Translations under genes and position numbers: made by a program
Source: Azospirillum picis
GTDB taxonomy: Bacteria > Pseudomonadota > Alphaproteobacteria > Azospirillales > Azospirillaceae
NCBI RefSeq assembly: GCF_017876115.1
Contig: NZ_JAGINO010000010.1
Coordinates: forward strand, 124,001 to 188,000
Reading direction: 5' to 3'
DNA length: 64,000 bases
Shown here: piece by piece, positions 1 to 9,462 of the stretch
How positions within the stretch are numbered: position 1 is the first letter of the stretch
How the letters are laid out: each line of letters opens with the position of its first letter
Notes under the pieces: model-generated
The model's database searches: none
What the model was told of the DNA's origin: nothing
What the model saw: only the letters and a program-made list of their open reading frames with translations

Positions 1-263
1 GCCCCGAGGTGATCCTGATGGACGAGCCCTGCTCGGCGCTCGACCCGATCGCCACCGCCCACATCGAGGAGCTGATCGATGAGCTGCGGGCCAACTACAC
101 CATCGTCATCGTCACCCACAACATGCAGCAGGCCGCCCGCGTGTCGCAGCGCACCGCCTTCTTCCATCTCGGCGAGATGGTGGAGTGCGACGACACCGAG
201 GAGATCTTCACCAACCCGCGCGACGAGCGCACCCAGGGCTACATCACCGGCCGCTACGGCTGA
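1..263 (+). CDS. pstB: Phosphate ABC transporter ATP-binding protein PstB (3' end only)
   Basis: This is the C-terminal 86 or so residues of the ATPase that powers high-affinity phosphate import by PstSCAB at the inner membrane. The readable part opens with the Walker B segment [14 protein letters not shown], with the PstB-typical CSALDP D-loop, followed by the H-loop histidine in [14 protein letters not shown]. It ends with the family-typical [16 protein letters not shown]. The gene runs off the left edge, so the Walker A and signature motifs are not visible. The stop at 261-263 is about 100 bases before phoB, with no phoU between them. Identification is firm because the CSALDP and YITGRYG endings are specific to PstB among ABC ATPases. 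Confidence 0.95.
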   Translation, partial: PEVILMDEPCSALDPIATAHIEELIDELRANYTIVIVTHNMQQAARVSQRTAFFHLGEMVECDDTEEIFTNPRDERTQGYITGRYG

Positions 264-363
264 GCCCCGGCAATCCTTCTTCCCGTCCTCCCTATTCCTC
301 CCGTGTTGAAAAGGCTGTGCCATGCCGGTTAACGTCGAGACGCGCGCCGTGAACGGAGCCACC

Positions 364-1068
<705 letters not shown>

Positions 1069-1083
1069 GGTCTGCCGCGGATT

Positions 1084-1204
1084 CCCCCTCCCTAACCCTC
1101 CCCCGCTTTGCGGGAGAGGGGACTGCCGCTGCTCTGCGGATCGGTTCATGCGGACAAGGATCCTGCCCCCTCTCCCGCAAAGCGGGGGAGGGATGGGGAG
1201 GGGG
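1084..1204. repeat. 121-bp palindromic intergenic element with 38-bp arms
   Basis: Two inverted arms, 1084-1121 and 1167-1204, match at 36 of 38 positions and flank a 45-bp spacer. The arms are C/G strand-biased, with the core CCCCCGCTTTGCGGGAGAG. The element fills the gap between phoB and the SAM-hydroxide adenosyltransferase. Transcribed, it would fold into a very stable hairpin, so it may terminate the pst-pho transcript. Its shape is that of a MITE- or REP-like dispersed repeat. A shorter perfect palindrome with the same CCCCTCTCCC core lies at 5557-5582. Copy number elsewhere is unknown. Confidence 0.8.
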
Positions 1205-1270
1205 AATATAGTACACCGCCAGTCCAACGCCCCGCTGCCATCCGCCGCCGGCCCGCGCTACACTGCCCCC

Positions 1271-2017
1271 ATGATCCTGCTCTTCACCGACTTCGGGCTC
1301 AGCGGCCCCTACACCGGCCAGATGAAGGCGGTGCTGGCGCAGCAGGCGCCGGGCGTGCCGGCGATCGACCTGTTCGCCGATGCGCCCGCCTTCGATCCGC
1401 AGCTCTCCGCCTACCTGCTGGCCGCCTACGCCCCGGCCTTCCCGGCCGGCAGCGTCTTCCTCTGCGTCGTCGATCCCGGCGTCGGCACCGACCGCCGGCC
1501 GGTGATCGTCGAGGCCGACGGGCGCTGGTTCGTCGGGCCTGACAACGGCCTCTTCGCCCTGGTCGCCCGCCGCGCAACGTCGCTAAACGCTTGGACCATC
1601 GACTGGAGTCCGGACCGGCTCTCCGCGAGCTTCCATGGCCGCGACCTGTTCGCCCCGGTCGCCGCCCGGCTGGCCACCGGCCTGCCGGTGGAGCGCGGCC
1701 CCCTGCCCGCCGCCACCACCAACGGCATCGCCCGGCCCGGCTGGCCGGACGAGCTGGCGCGCATCGTCTATGTCGATGTCTACGGCAATGCCATGACCGG
1801 CCTGCGGGCCGCAGCCCTGCCGGCCGGCGCGGTCCTGGCCGCCGGCGGCACCCGCATCACCCGCGCCCGCACCTTCGGGGACGTCGGGCCGGGAGAGGCG
1901 CTGTGGTACGAGAACTCCAACGGGCTGGCCGAGATCGCCGTCAACCGGGGGCGGGCCGACCGGCTGCTCGGGCTGGCGGTCGGGGATGCGGTGACGGTAT
2001 CGCCCGGCCCGACCTGA
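1271..2017 (+). CDS. SAM hydroxide adenosyltransferase (DUF62 family)
   Basis: Member of the DUF62 / SAM-dependent halogenase superfamily. In bacteria these enzymes usually hydrolyse S-adenosylmethionine to adenosine and methionine with water as nucleophile. The 248-residue protein starts ILLFTDFGLSGPYTGQMKAV, the family opening in which the Asp of TDFG contacts the ribose. VVDPGVG lies near residue 70, and FHGRDLFAPVAARL and YVDVYGN follow, with the C-terminal beta domain ending in ENSNGLAEIAVNRG. Length and motif order fit the housekeeping hydrolase rather than the fluorinase or chlorinase, which carry extra loops. ATG 1271 begins the conserved core directly. The gene converges on the Bax-inhibitor gene with a strong terminator between them. 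Confidence 0.88.
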   Translation: MILLFTDFGLSGPYTGQMKAVLAQQAPGVPAIDLFADAPAFDPQLSAYLLAAYAPAFPAGSVFLCVVDPGVGTDRRPVIVEADGRWFVGPDNGLFALVARRATSLNAWTIDWSPDRLSASFHGRDLFAPVAARLATGLPVERGPLPAATTNGIARPGWPDELARIVYVDVYGNAMTGLRAAALPAGAVLAAGGTRITRARTFGDVGPGEALWYENSNGLAEIAVNRGRADRLLGLAVGDAVTVSPGPT

Positions 2018-2043
2018 CGGCGCCGGCGCCGGGCACAAAATGA

Positions 2044-2075
2044 AACCGCCCGGAAGCGGCTGCTTCCGGGCGGTT
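2044..2075. terminator. Bidirectional hairpin terminator between convergent genes
   Basis: A perfect 14-bp stem (2044-2057 paired with 2062-2075) closes a 4-base loop. The AA/TT ends of the stem give short A and U runs on both strands. It sits between the stop of the SAM-hydroxide adenosyltransferase (2017) and the stop of the Bax-inhibitor gene (2117), which converge. It probably terminates both transcripts. Confidence 0.85.
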
Positions 2076-2116
2076 CCCGTCCGATGGAGCGGACCCCCGC
2101 GCGACGGGCGCCGGGG

Positions 2117-2842
2117 TTAGTCGTTGTTGCGCTGGCCCATGAACTGCAGCAGGAACTGGAACAGGTTGATGAAGTCCAGGTACAGGGTCAGGGCACCCAT
2201 CAGGGCCAGCTTGCCGGTGCTCTCACGGTCGTAGCCGTCGGCATAGCTTTCCTTGATCGCCTGGGTGTCGTAGGCGGTCAGGCCGGTGAAGATCAGCACG
2301 CCGATGGCGGAGATCGCGAAATGCAGGGCCGGCGACTGGAAGAAGATGTTCGCCAGGCCGGCGATCACCAGGCCGATGACGCCCATCATCAGGAAGGAAC
2401 CCATCTTCGACAGGTCGGCCTTCGTGGTGTAGCCGTAGAGGCTCATCGCCAGGAAGGTCGCAGCGGTGACGAAGAAGGTCAGCGCGATCGACGCCCCGGT
2501 GAAGACCAGGAAGATGGCCGACATCGACAGGCCCATCGCCGCGCAGTAGGCCCAGAAGATGAGCTGTGCCGATGCGAAGGACAGGCGCTGGATGCCGAAG
2601 GACAGCACCATGACGAAGGCCAGCGGGGCCAGCATCACCACCCACTTCAGCGGCGTGCCGAAGATCGCCTGGAGCATGGCCGGGCTGGACGACACCAGCG
2701 CGGCGACCAAGCCCGTCAGGATCAGGCCGGCGCCCATGTAGTTGTACACGCGCAGCATGTGCTGGCGCAGGCCTTCGTCGAAGTATCCCCGATCTGTCGC
2801 GCGGCCTGCGGTCGCGAAGCGGTTATAGGTCGGGTCTGCCAT
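2117..2842 (-). CDS. Bax inhibitor-1 / YccA family membrane protein
   Basis: Integral inner-membrane protein of 241 residues with about seven hydrophobic segments. After a soluble N-terminus come YNYMGAGLILTGLVAALV, WVVMLAPLAFVMVLSF, LIFWAYCAAMGLSMSAIFLV, IALTFFVTAATFLAMSLY and LLMMGVIGLVIAGLAN-like helices. The hallmark C-terminal signature GVLIFTGLTAYDTQAIKES carries the buried Asp of the BI-1 family. E. coli homologues YccA and YbhL are FtsH-associated or proposed to move ions; the role here is inferred only from family. The start at 2842 is preferred because GAGGAAA lies 6 bases upstream; a longer reading from 2881 has no such site. A possible promoter lies at 2909-2936. Confidence 0.9.
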   Translation of the reverse strand: MADPTYNRFATAGRATDRGYFDEGLRQHMLRVYNYMGAGLILTGLVAALVSSSPAMLQAIFGTPLKWVVMLAPLAFVMVLSFGIQRLSFASAQLIFWAYCAAMGLSMSAIFLVFTGASIALTFFVTAATFLAMSLYGYTTKADLSKMGSFLMMGVIGLVIAGLANIFFQSPALHFAISAIGVLIFTGLTAYDTQAIKESYADGYDRESTGKLALMGALTLYLDFINLFQFLLQFMGQRNND

Positions 2843-2908
2843 GTTGGTTTCCTCGGTGGAATAGGGTGATCCCGTCGCCATGACATATTGGCGAGTCCGC
2901 CATGCGGT

Positions 2909-2936
2909 TCAATAGGAATCGCTCACGGTTTTCCAA
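2909..2936 (-). promoter_or_regulatory. Candidate promoter of the Bax-inhibitor gene
   Basis: Read on the minus strand: TTGGAA (2936-2931), 16 bases, then TATTGA (2914-2909). This is a moderate sigma-70-like match about 60 bases before the start codon at 2842, in a locally AT-rich stretch. The CTTGGAA/CCTATTG context also loosely resembles a heat-shock sigma promoter. It is weak evidence based on spacing and composition only. Confidence 0.35.
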
Positions 2937-2987
2937 GATGAAAAAGCTTTCACGAATTGCTTTTCCTGCGGCTTTCTGACACGGGCA

Positions 2988-5528
2988 TCACTCGTTGCGA
3001 AGCAATGGCGCGGACGGCTGGCCGAGAGCGCGCCAAGTACCATAGAACCCGAAGGCCAATGTGATGGCGGTGCTCAGCAGGGCCGTGGTGACGACGGCGG
3101 ACGGCAGGAAGCTCCAGTCCCAGTGCATCAGGAAGCGCAGCACCGCCCAGGCGGTCAGCGTGCCGATCGCCCCGGCGATGACGGCGGTCAGCAGCCCGAG
3201 CAGGCCGTATTCCAGCAGGAAGGCGCGCAGCACGTCGCCGCGGGTGGCCCCCAGCACCTTCAGGACGACGGCGTCGTAGACGCGGCGCCGGTGCCCGGCG
3301 GCGACCGCCCCGGCCAGCACCAGCGTGCCGGCCGCCAGCGTGATGCCGGCGACGATGCGCACCGCGGTGCCGATGTGGCCGAGCATTTCCGACACGGTGT
3401 CCAGCGCGTCCTTCACCCGCACCAGCGTGATGTTGGGGAAGCTGCGGAGCACCGCCTGCTGTACCTGCAGCTCGGCCTCCGGGGTGGCCCGGACCGTGGC
3501 GATCCAGGTCTGGGGCGCGCCTTCCAGCGTGCCGGGGGCGAAGACCATGGTGAAGTTGATCGCCATGCTGCTGAAATCGGCGGACCGGACGTTGGCGACC
3601 GTCGCCTCGATGCTGCGACCCAGGATGTTGATCGTCATCTTGGCGCCCGGCCCGATGCCGAAGGCCTCGGCGACGCTCTGGTGGATCGAGATCAGCGGCG
3701 GCCCGGCATAGTCGGCCGCCCACCAGGATCCGGCGACCACCGTCGAGTGCTTCGGCACCGCCGCCGAATAGGTGATGCCGCGGTCGCCGGCGACGATCCA
3801 GGTCTGCTCCGGGTTGACCAGCGCCTTTTCCGCCTCCTGCCCGTTCACCAGCTCGATCCGGCCGCGCAGGCTGGGCACCGCCTCGAAGGCGCTGGTGCCG
3901 GGAACGCCGGTGACGAGGCCGCGCAGCGGCTCGAACTGGTCGCGCTGGATGTCGACGAAGAAGAAGCTGGGGGCGTCCTGCGGGATGGTTTCCGACACCC
4001 GTCGCGCGAAGTTGCCCTGGATCAGCGCGATGGCGACCAGCACCGTCAGGCCGAGCCCGAGCGACAGCACCACAGCGGCCGTCGGGTTGCCCGGCCGGTG
4101 CAGGTTGGCGAGCGCCAGCCGCAGCCCCGGCCGGCGCACCCGGCCCAACCCTCCCTGGCCGACCCGGGCGGCTCCCCAGGTGACCAGTGCCGCCGCGGCG
4201 CGGAAGGCGATGAAGGTGGCGATGGAGCCGCCGACGAACCACAGGGCGAAGACCTTGTTGTGCGCGGTCAGCACCGCCAGCCCGGCGAGCGCCAGCGCGG
4301 ACGCGGCCATCGCCGCGGTGTAGGGGGCGCGCGGGCGTCCGCCGGCCGGCGCGATCACGTCGCGGAACAGCGCCCCCGCCGGCACCTCGCGCGCCCGGCC
4401 CAGCGGCCACAGCGAGAAGGTCAGCGCCGTCAGCAGGCCGTAGAGGGCGGCGAGCGCCAGGGCGCCGGGATAGACGCCGATGTGCGCCGACACCGGCAGG
4501 ACGCCGTCGAGCAGCCGTCCGAGCGCCAGCGGCGCCACCGCCCCCAGCACCAGGCCGACGACGATGCCGAGCAGTGCCAGCGCCAGGATCTGGGCCAGGT
4601 AGAGCTGGAAGACCAGGGCGCCGGGGGCGCCGATGCACTTCATCATGGCGATGGTGCGGGCGCGGGAATCCAGGTGGCTGCGCACCGCGTTGCCCACGCC
4701 GACCCCGCCGACCAGCAGTGCGGTCAGCCCGACCAGCGTCAGGAACAGCGTCATCCGGTCGATGAAGCGCTCGATCTGCGGCGAGGCGTTGGTGTAGTCG
4801 CGCAGCCGCCAGGGCGCGTCGGGGAAGCGGGCGCGCAGGGCGTCCTGCCACGCCGCCAGGTCGGTCGTTGCCGGCAGCGCCACCTTGGCGCTCCACCAGG
4901 TCAGGCTGCCGGGTTGCAGCAACCCGGTGCCCTCCAGCGACGGCAGCGCCACCATCAGCCGCGGCCCCAGGGAGAAGGCGTTGGAGGAGGCGCGGTCGGG
5001 CTCGCGGTCGAGCACGGCGGCGACGCGGTAGGCGCCCTCGCCGAGATGGATGGTGTCGCCGGGCTTCACGCCCAGCCGGTCGGACAGGCTCGCCTCGATC
5101 ACCGCGCCCCAGCGGCCGTCCTTCTTCGACAGCGCATCCTGGAGGTCGCCGCCGCCCTGCAGGTCGACGCTGCCGTAGAGCGGATAGGCGCCATCGACCG
5201 CCTTCAACTCGACCAGCGAGGCGCGGGTGTCGTCGGCGCCGCGCGCCATCGCCCGCATCTCGGCGGAGGTCGATACCCGGCCGGCGGCTTCCAGCGCCGC
5301 CATCTGCTCGCCGGCCGGCGGGGTGTAGAGCTGGCGCGCCGCGACGTCGCCGCCGAGGATGGCGCGGCCGTCGCTGGCCAGCCCGTCGAGCAGACCGCTC
5401 GACACCGACTGCACCGCCGCGATCGCGGCGACGCCGAGCGCCAGGCAGGCGAGGAAGACCCAGAAGCCTTTGAGGCCGGCGCGCAGCTCGCGCCGGGCAA
5501 GACGCAGGGCGAGGGGGAGGTCGGTCAT
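2988..5528 (-). CDS. ABC transporter permease, FtsX-like (YbbP type)
   Basis: Large permease of 846 residues in the MacB/FtsX superfamily, most like YbbP. The N-terminus (RLARRELRAGLKGFWVFLACLALGVAAIAAV) gives the first helix, followed by a long periplasmic MacB-like domain (about 50-260). A block of helices around 265-460 includes one FtsX module with TIAMMKCIGAPGALVFQLYL. After a further periplasmic domain (about 500-700) comes the C-terminal FtsX module with YDAVVLKVLGATRGDVLRAF and three helices. This two-FtsX-module, roughly 10-helix architecture is typical of YbbP. The adjacent ATPase gene (5614-6357) ends 85 bases upstream in the same direction, so the two form one exporter. The substrate is unknown; LolCDE-like lipoprotein transport is an alternative but the subunits are shorter there. 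Confidence 0.9.
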   Translation of the reverse strand: MTDLPLALRLARRELRAGLKGFWVFLACLALGVAAIAAVQSVSSGLLDGLASDGRAILGGDVAARQLYTPPAGEQMAALEAAGRVSTSAEMRAMARGADDTRASLVELKAVDGAYPLYGSVDLQGGGDLQDALSKKDGRWGAVIEASLSDRLGVKPGDTIHLGEGAYRVAAVLDREPDRASSNAFSLGPRLMVALPSLEGTGLLQPGSLTWWSAKVALPATTDLAAWQDALRARFPDAPWRLRDYTNASPQIERFIDRMTLFLTLVGLTALLVGGVGVGNAVRSHLDSRARTIAMMKCIGAPGALVFQLYLAQILALALLGIVVGLVLGAVAPLALGRLLDGVLPVSAHIGVYPGALALAALYGLLTALTFSLWPLGRAREVPAGALFRDVIAPAGGRPRAPYTAAMAASALALAGLAVLTAHNKVFALWFVGGSIATFIAFRAAAALVTWGAARVGQGGLGRVRRPGLRLALANLHRPGNPTAAVVLSLGLGLTVLVAIALIQGNFARRVSETIPQDAPSFFFVDIQRDQFEPLRGLVTGVPGTSAFEAVPSLRGRIELVNGQEAEKALVNPEQTWIVAGDRGITYSAAVPKHSTVVAGSWWAADYAGPPLISIHQSVAEAFGIGPGAKMTINILGRSIEATVANVRSADFSSMAINFTMVFAPGTLEGAPQTWIATVRATPEAELQVQQAVLRSFPNITLVRVKDALDTVSEMLGHIGTAVRIVAGITLAAGTLVLAGAVAAGHRRRVYDAVVLKVLGATRGDVLRAFLLEYGLLGLLTAVIAGAIGTLTAWAVLRFLMHWDWSFLPSAVVTTALLSTAITLAFGFYGTWRALGQPSAPLLRNE

Positions 5529-5556
5529 CGCGTGGCCCCCGCATATCCGCGCTTAT

Positions 5557-5582
5557 CCCCTCTCCCCCCCCGGGGAGAGGGG
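5557..5582. repeat. Perfect 11-bp inverted repeat between ATPase and permease genes
   Basis: CCCCTCTCCCC (5557-5567) and its exact complement (5572-5582) flank a 4-base loop of C. It lies in the 85-bp gap between the ATPase and permease genes on the minus strand, where it could lower downstream expression or stabilise mRNA ends. Its core matches the arms of the 1084-1204 element, suggesting the same repeat family. Confidence 0.6.
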
Positions 5583-5613
5583 GATCCCACAGCCATCGTC
5601 CCCTGCATCCCGC

Positions 5614-6357
5614 TCACTCCCCGGCCGCCTGGATGCGGGCGCGGCGCGCCGCCAGCCCGTCGTCGGCGATCCGCCCATCCGCCAGACGCACCGTGCGGTC
5701 GCAGCGCGCGGCGAGGCTCGGGTCGTGGGTGATCAGCACCAGCGTCGTGCCGCGGCGTTCCGCCAGGTCGAACAGCAGCTTGACGATGGTGGCGCCGGTG
5801 TCGATGTCGAGGTTGCCGGTCGGCTCGTCGGCCAGCAGCAGCGAGGGTTCGGTGACGAAGGCGCGGGCGAGCGCGGTGCGCTGCTGCTCGCCGCCCGAGA
5901 GCTGTCCGGGATAATGATGGATGCGGTGGCCGAGCCCGACCTGCTCCAGCCCGGCGCGGGCACGGTCGAAGGCGTCGGCGGCGCCGGCGAACTCCAGCGG
6001 GATCGCGACGTTCTCCAGCGCGGTCATGGTCGGCACGAGGTGGAAGGCCTGGAAGACGATGCCGACATGGCGGCGGCGGAAGCGGGCCAGCCCGTCCTCG
6101 TCGAGCCGGCCGAGATCCTGGCCGGCGACGCGGACGCTGCCGCCGCTGGGCCGTTCCAGCCCGGCCATCACCATCATCATCGTCGATTTGCCCGAGCCGC
6201 TGGGTCCGACCACGCCGACCCGCTCGCCGGGCTCCACCCGCAGATTCACGCCCCGCAGGATGTTGACGGGTCCGGCACCGCTGTCCAATCTCAAGTGGAC
6301 GTCGTCGAGATCGACGATGCAGTCTGACGACGTTACAGGGGATTGGACCTTGGACAT
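5614..6357 (-). CDS. ABC transporter ATP-binding protein (YbbA/LolD type)
   Basis: Cytoplasmic ATPase of 247 residues that would energise the permease encoded just downstream. Walker A is GPSGSGKST near residue 52, the Q-loop is [20 protein letters not shown], the ABC signature is [15 protein letters not shown], Walker B is [12 protein letters not shown], and the H-loop is LVLITHD. The [17 protein letters not shown] segment is typical of the MacB/LolD/YbbA subfamily. YbbA-YbbP next to a divergent TesA-type esterase is a recurring arrangement in proteobacteria, and this window shows it. Its start codon (6355-6357) overlaps that of the divergent esterase by two bases, leaving no separate intergenic promoter region; regulation must lie inside the coding sequences. 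Confidence 0.92.
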   Translation of the reverse strand: MSKVQSPVTSSDCIVDLDDVHLRLDSGAGPVNILRGVNLRVEPGERVGVVGPSGSGKSTMMMVMAGLERPSGGSVRVAGQDLGRLDEDGLARFRRRHVGIVFQAFHLVPTMTALENVAIPLEFAGAADAFDRARAGLEQVGLGHRIHHYPGQLSGGEQQRTALARAFVTEPSLLLADEPTGNLDIDTGATIVKLLFDLAERRGTTLVLITHDPSLAARCDRTVRLADGRIADDGLAARRARIQAAGE

Positions 6358-7135
6358 GCGACTCTCGCGTCAGCGGAACGGACCTTCGCCATATGGCACG
6401 GTCCGCAGAGCTTTCAACATTGGCATGCTCGGGATGGCCGTGCTCAGGACAGGCGTGCTCGGGACGGGCATGCTCGGGGCGGCCGTGGCGCTGCTGTTCG
6501 CCGCAGGGGTGACGATGACCGTACCGACCAGCGCCGCCGCCGCCGGCCCCGTGAAGCTGCTGGCGCTCGGCGACAGCCTGACCGCCGGCTACGGCCTGCC
6601 GCAACCGCAGGGTTTCACCAGCCAGCTCGAAGCGGCGCTGGCCGCCAAGGGCTACCAGGTCACCGTGATCAACGCCGGCGTCTCCGGCGACACCACCGCC
6701 GGTGGCCGGGCGCGGCTCGACTGGGCGCTGGCCGACAAGCCCGATGCCGCCATCGTCGAGCTCGGGGCCAACGACATGCTGCGCGGCCTCGATCCGGGCC
6801 AGGCGAGGGACAACCTGGACCTCATCCTGAAGACGCTGCGGGACCGCAAGGTCCCGACGCTGCTGGCCGGCATGCTGGCCTCGCCCAGCCTGGGCAAGCC
6901 CTACACCGACCGCTTCAACGCCATCTACCCCGACCTCGCCGGCAAGTACGGCGTGCCGCTTTATCCCTTCTTCCTCGACGGGGTGGCGCTCGACCGCTCG
7001 CTGATCCAGCAGGACGGTCTGCATCCCAACGCGAAGGGCGTCGCGATCATCGTCGAGCGCATCCTTCCCTCCGTCACCGCGCTGCTCGACGGGCTGTCGC
7101 GCGCGCCCAAGACCCACGGCGGAGACCCGTCATGA
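6356..7135 (+). CDS. tesA: Arylesterase / lysophospholipase, SGNH hydrolase (TesA type)
   Basis: Secreted SGNH-family esterase or lysophospholipase of 259 residues. All four blocks are visible: block [13 protein letters not shown] with catalytic S74, block [12 protein letters not shown], block [11 protein letters not shown] with the oxyanion Asn, and block [10 protein letters not shown] with catalytic Asp and His. The first 63 residues form an unusually long signal peptide: a basic region (MRLSRQRNG...VRR), then a hydrophobic stretch made of a 4x15-bp tandem repeat, then TSAAAAG. A start at ATG 6425 would give a shorter signal and is possible. The gene is divergent from the ABC ATPase with overlapping start codons, and its stop overlaps the next start (ATGA), implying translational coupling to the FIST protein. 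Confidence 0.9.
   Translation: MRLSRQRNGPSPYGTVRRAFNIGMLGMAVLRTGVLGTGMLGAAVALLFAAGVTMTVPTSAAAAGPVKLLALGDSLTAGYGLPQPQGFTSQLEAALAAKGYQVTVINAGVSGDTTAGGRARLDWALADKPDAAIVELGANDMLRGLDPGQARDNLDLILKTLRDRKVPTLLAGMLASPSLGKPYTDRFNAIYPDLAGKYGVPLYPFFLDGVALDRSLIQQDGLHPNAKGVAIIVERILPSVTALLDGLSRAPKTHGGDPS
6425..6484 (+). repeat. Tandem 15-bp repeat (4 copies) in the esterase signal peptide
   Basis: Four imperfect 15-bp units, 6425-6439, 6440-6454, 6455-6469 and 6470-6484, follow the pattern RTGCTCRGGRYRGSC. They encode (M/V)-L-(G/R)-(M/T/A)-(A/G). Copy-number change would alter the length of the hydrophobic signal segment without shifting the frame. Confidence 0.75.
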
Positions 7136-8289
7136 CCGCTTCCGCCGCCGGCGACGCCGCCGTCCGCTTCCAGGCCGCCTGCGCCACGGGTCCCGACTGG
7201 GGACCGGCGGTCAAGGCCTGCCTCGACCGGCTGGGGCCGGTCGGCGACTGCAACCTGGGCTTCCTCTACCTGACCGACGGGCTGGCGGAGCATGCGACCA
7301 GCATCCTCACCCTGTTGCGCGGGGTGACCGGGATCCAGAACTGGACCGGCACAGTCGGCATCGGCGTGATGGCGAACGGCGAGGCGCTGTTCGACGAACC
7401 CGGCCTGGCGGTGATGACCGCCCGCCTGCCGGAGCAGGATTTCCGCCTGTTCCCCACCCTGACCAGCGGCCTGGAGCCGCTGCGCCGCGCGGCCGGCGGC
7501 TGGCTGGACCGCCACGGGGCGACGCTGGCGCTCGTCCATGCCGATCCCAACCATGGCGACCTCGCCGGCATGGTTTCCAGCCTGTCGGACGAGATCGGGG
7601 TGTTCCTGGTCGGCGGGCTCGCCGCCTCGCGCGGGGCCTGCCCGCTGATCCTGCACCAGGAGGGCGGCGGCGCGGGGGTGGAGGACGGCGGCCTCTCCGG
7701 CGTGCTGTTCGCCCCGTCGGTCGGGCTCGCCACCGCCCACACCCAGGGCTGCCGGCCCATCGGTCCGGTGCGGACCGTCACCGCCGGCGAGGACAACGTC
7801 ATCCTGGAGATCGACGGCCGCCCGGCGCTGGACGTCTTCAAGGAGGACATCGGGCCGGACCTGGCCGGCGACCTGCGGCAGGTGGCCGGGGTCATCTGCG
7901 CCGGCCTGCCGATCCCCGGATCCGACACCCAGGACTATCTGGTCCGCGACCTCGTCGCCATCGACCCGCGCGCCGGCTGGCTGTCGATCGCCGAGCGGGT
8001 GACGGCCGGCCAGAGCGTGATGTTCACCCGCCGCGACCCCGACAGCGCCACCGCCGACATGCGCCGGATGCTGGACAGCCTCAAGAAACGGGTGAAGGCG
8101 ACCCCGAAGGGAGCGGTGTATGTCAGTTGCATCGCCCGCGGGCCGAGCCTGTTCGGTGCCGCCGACGCCGAGCTGCGGATGATCCGCGAGGTGTTCGGCG
8201 ACGTGCCGCTGGCGGGATTCTTCGCCTCCGGCGAGGTGTCGCACAACCGGCTCTACGGCTACACCGGCGTGCTCACGCTTTTCCTGTAG
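7132..8289 (+). CDS. FIST domain sensory protein
   Basis: Cytoplasmic 385-residue protein with the FIST N and FIST C domains, a sensory module found with or beside signalling proteins and proposed to bind small ligands. The N-terminal FIST domain covers about residues 30-215 ([45 protein letters not shown]). The C-terminal domain covers about 215-365 ([19 protein letters not shown], ending [20 protein letters not shown], the family-typical close). No kinase, cyclase or chemotaxis domain is fused. The start overlaps the esterase stop by four bases (ATGA), so it is translated from the same message. A FIST protein coupled to a secreted esterase is unexpected; a role in sensing an esterase product is speculation. 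Confidence 0.85.
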   Translation: MTASAAGDAAVRFQAACATGPDWGPAVKACLDRLGPVGDCNLGFLYLTDGLAEHATSILTLLRGVTGIQNWTGTVGIGVMANGEALFDEPGLAVMTARLPEQDFRLFPTLTSGLEPLRRAAGGWLDRHGATLALVHADPNHGDLAGMVSSLSDEIGVFLVGGLAASRGACPLILHQEGGGAGVEDGGLSGVLFAPSVGLATAHTQGCRPIGPVRTVTAGEDNVILEIDGRPALDVFKEDIGPDLAGDLRQVAGVICAGLPIPGSDTQDYLVRDLVAIDPRAGWLSIAERVTAGQSVMFTRRDPDSATADMRRMLDSLKKRVKATPKGAVYVSCIARGPSLFGAADAELRMIREVFGDVPLAGFFASGEVSHNRLYGYTGVLTLFL

Positions 8290-8318
8290 AGATCGCCACG
8301 GATTAAGGAACGTTCGGG

Positions 8319-9362
8319 ATGCAGTATCGTCCGCTCGGCCGCACCGGTCTGTCGGTCAGCGCCATCGGCCTCGGCACCATGACCTGGGGGCGCCAGAACA
8401 GCGAGGCCGAGGGCCACGCGCAGATGGACGCGGCGCTCGACCGCGGCATCACCTTCTGGGACACGGCGGAGATGTACGCCATCCCGCCCGTCGCCGAAAG
8501 CTATGGCCGGACCGAGGAGATCATCGGGAGCTGGTTCCAGTCGCGCGGCCGGCGCGACCGGGTGATCCTGGCCAGCAAGATCATCGGCGCGCCGGCCGGC
8601 GGCTTCGGCTGGGTGCGCGAGGGCAAGTCGCGGCTCGACCGCACCAACCTGTTCGCGGCGGTGGAGGCCAGCCTGTCGCGGCTGAAGACCGACTACATCG
8701 ACCTCTACCAGATCCACTGGCCCGACCGCGTCACCAACCGCTTCGGCGTGCGTACCTACCGCCACAGGCCGGACCAGGACGGCGTGCCGGTCGAGGAGAC
8801 GCTGGCCGCGCTGGGCGAGCTGGTCCGGGCCGGCAAGATCCGCCATGTCGGGCTGTCCAACGAATCGCCCTGGGGGGTGATGCGCTACCTGCGCGCCGCC
8901 GAGGTCGCCGGGCTGCCGCGCGTCGCCTCGATCCAGAACGCCTACAACCTGCTGAACCGGACCTTCGAGCAGGGGCTGTCGGAGGTGGCGCTGCGCGAGG
9001 ATGTCGGACTGCTGGCCTATTCGCCGCTGGCGGCGGGCACGCTGACCGGCAAGTACCTGCACGGCGCGGTGCCGCCGGGCAGCCGCCGGGCCCTCGACCA
9101 CCGGCCGTCGCGCTACGCCACCGTCAATGCCGACGCGGCGACCGAGGCGTACCTGGACATCGCCCGCCGCCATGGGCTGGCGCCGAACCAGATGGCCATC
9201 GCCTTCACCCTGCAGCAGCCCTTTGTCGCCTCCTCGCTGATCGGGGCGACGACGATGGAGACGCTGATCTCCAACATCGGGGCGATCGACCTCACCCTGG
9301 CGCCCGAGGTGCTGGCGGAGATCGATGCCGTCCACAACCGCATGCCCGATCCCTGCCCGTGA
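8319..9362 (+). CDS. NADP(H)-dependent aldo/keto reductase (Tas type)
   Basis: TIM-barrel oxidoreductase of 347 residues that would reduce aldehydes or ketones with NADPH. The catalytic tetrad is readable: D48 and Y53 in FWDTAEMYAIP, K87 in ILASKIIG, and H133 in DLYQIHWPD. The MYAIPPVAESYGRTEEIIG segment and the RNTFEQGL-like RTFEQGLSEVALRE helix are characteristic of the Tas/YghZ branch. The C-terminal cofactor-binding region has SSLIGATTMETLISNI. E. coli Tas can suppress prephenate dehydrogenase loss, but no such function can be claimed here. The gene starts 29 bases after the FIST gene with AAGGAA upstream of ATG, and may be part of the same operon. Confidence 0.92.
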   Translation: MQYRPLGRTGLSVSAIGLGTMTWGRQNSEAEGHAQMDAALDRGITFWDTAEMYAIPPVAESYGRTEEIIGSWFQSRGRRDRVILASKIIGAPAGGFGWVREGKSRLDRTNLFAAVEASLSRLKTDYIDLYQIHWPDRVTNRFGVRTYRHRPDQDGVPVEETLAALGELVRAGKIRHVGLSNESPWGVMRYLRAAEVAGLPRVASIQNAYNLLNRTFEQGLSEVALREDVGLLAYSPLAAGTLTGKYLHGAVPPGSRRALDHRPSRYATVNADAATEAYLDIARRHGLAPNQMAIAFTLQQPFVASSLIGATTMETLISNIGAIDLTLAPEVLAEIDAVHNRMPDPCP

Positions 9363-9462
9363 GCCGTCGGTACCCGTCGTACCGCGCCCGCCCGCCCAGC
9401 CTGCCCCGCCGGGTGGGAAGGGTGGGCGGGGGCCGCCTCGCCGACAACCCAGGAGGCATCCG

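Noticed and set aside
3123..5732. 869-codon plus-strand frame opposite the FtsX-like permease
   Set aside because: Composition (Gln/Arg/His/Gly-rich without secondary structure) is typical of antisense reading; the minus-strand permease has clear motifs.
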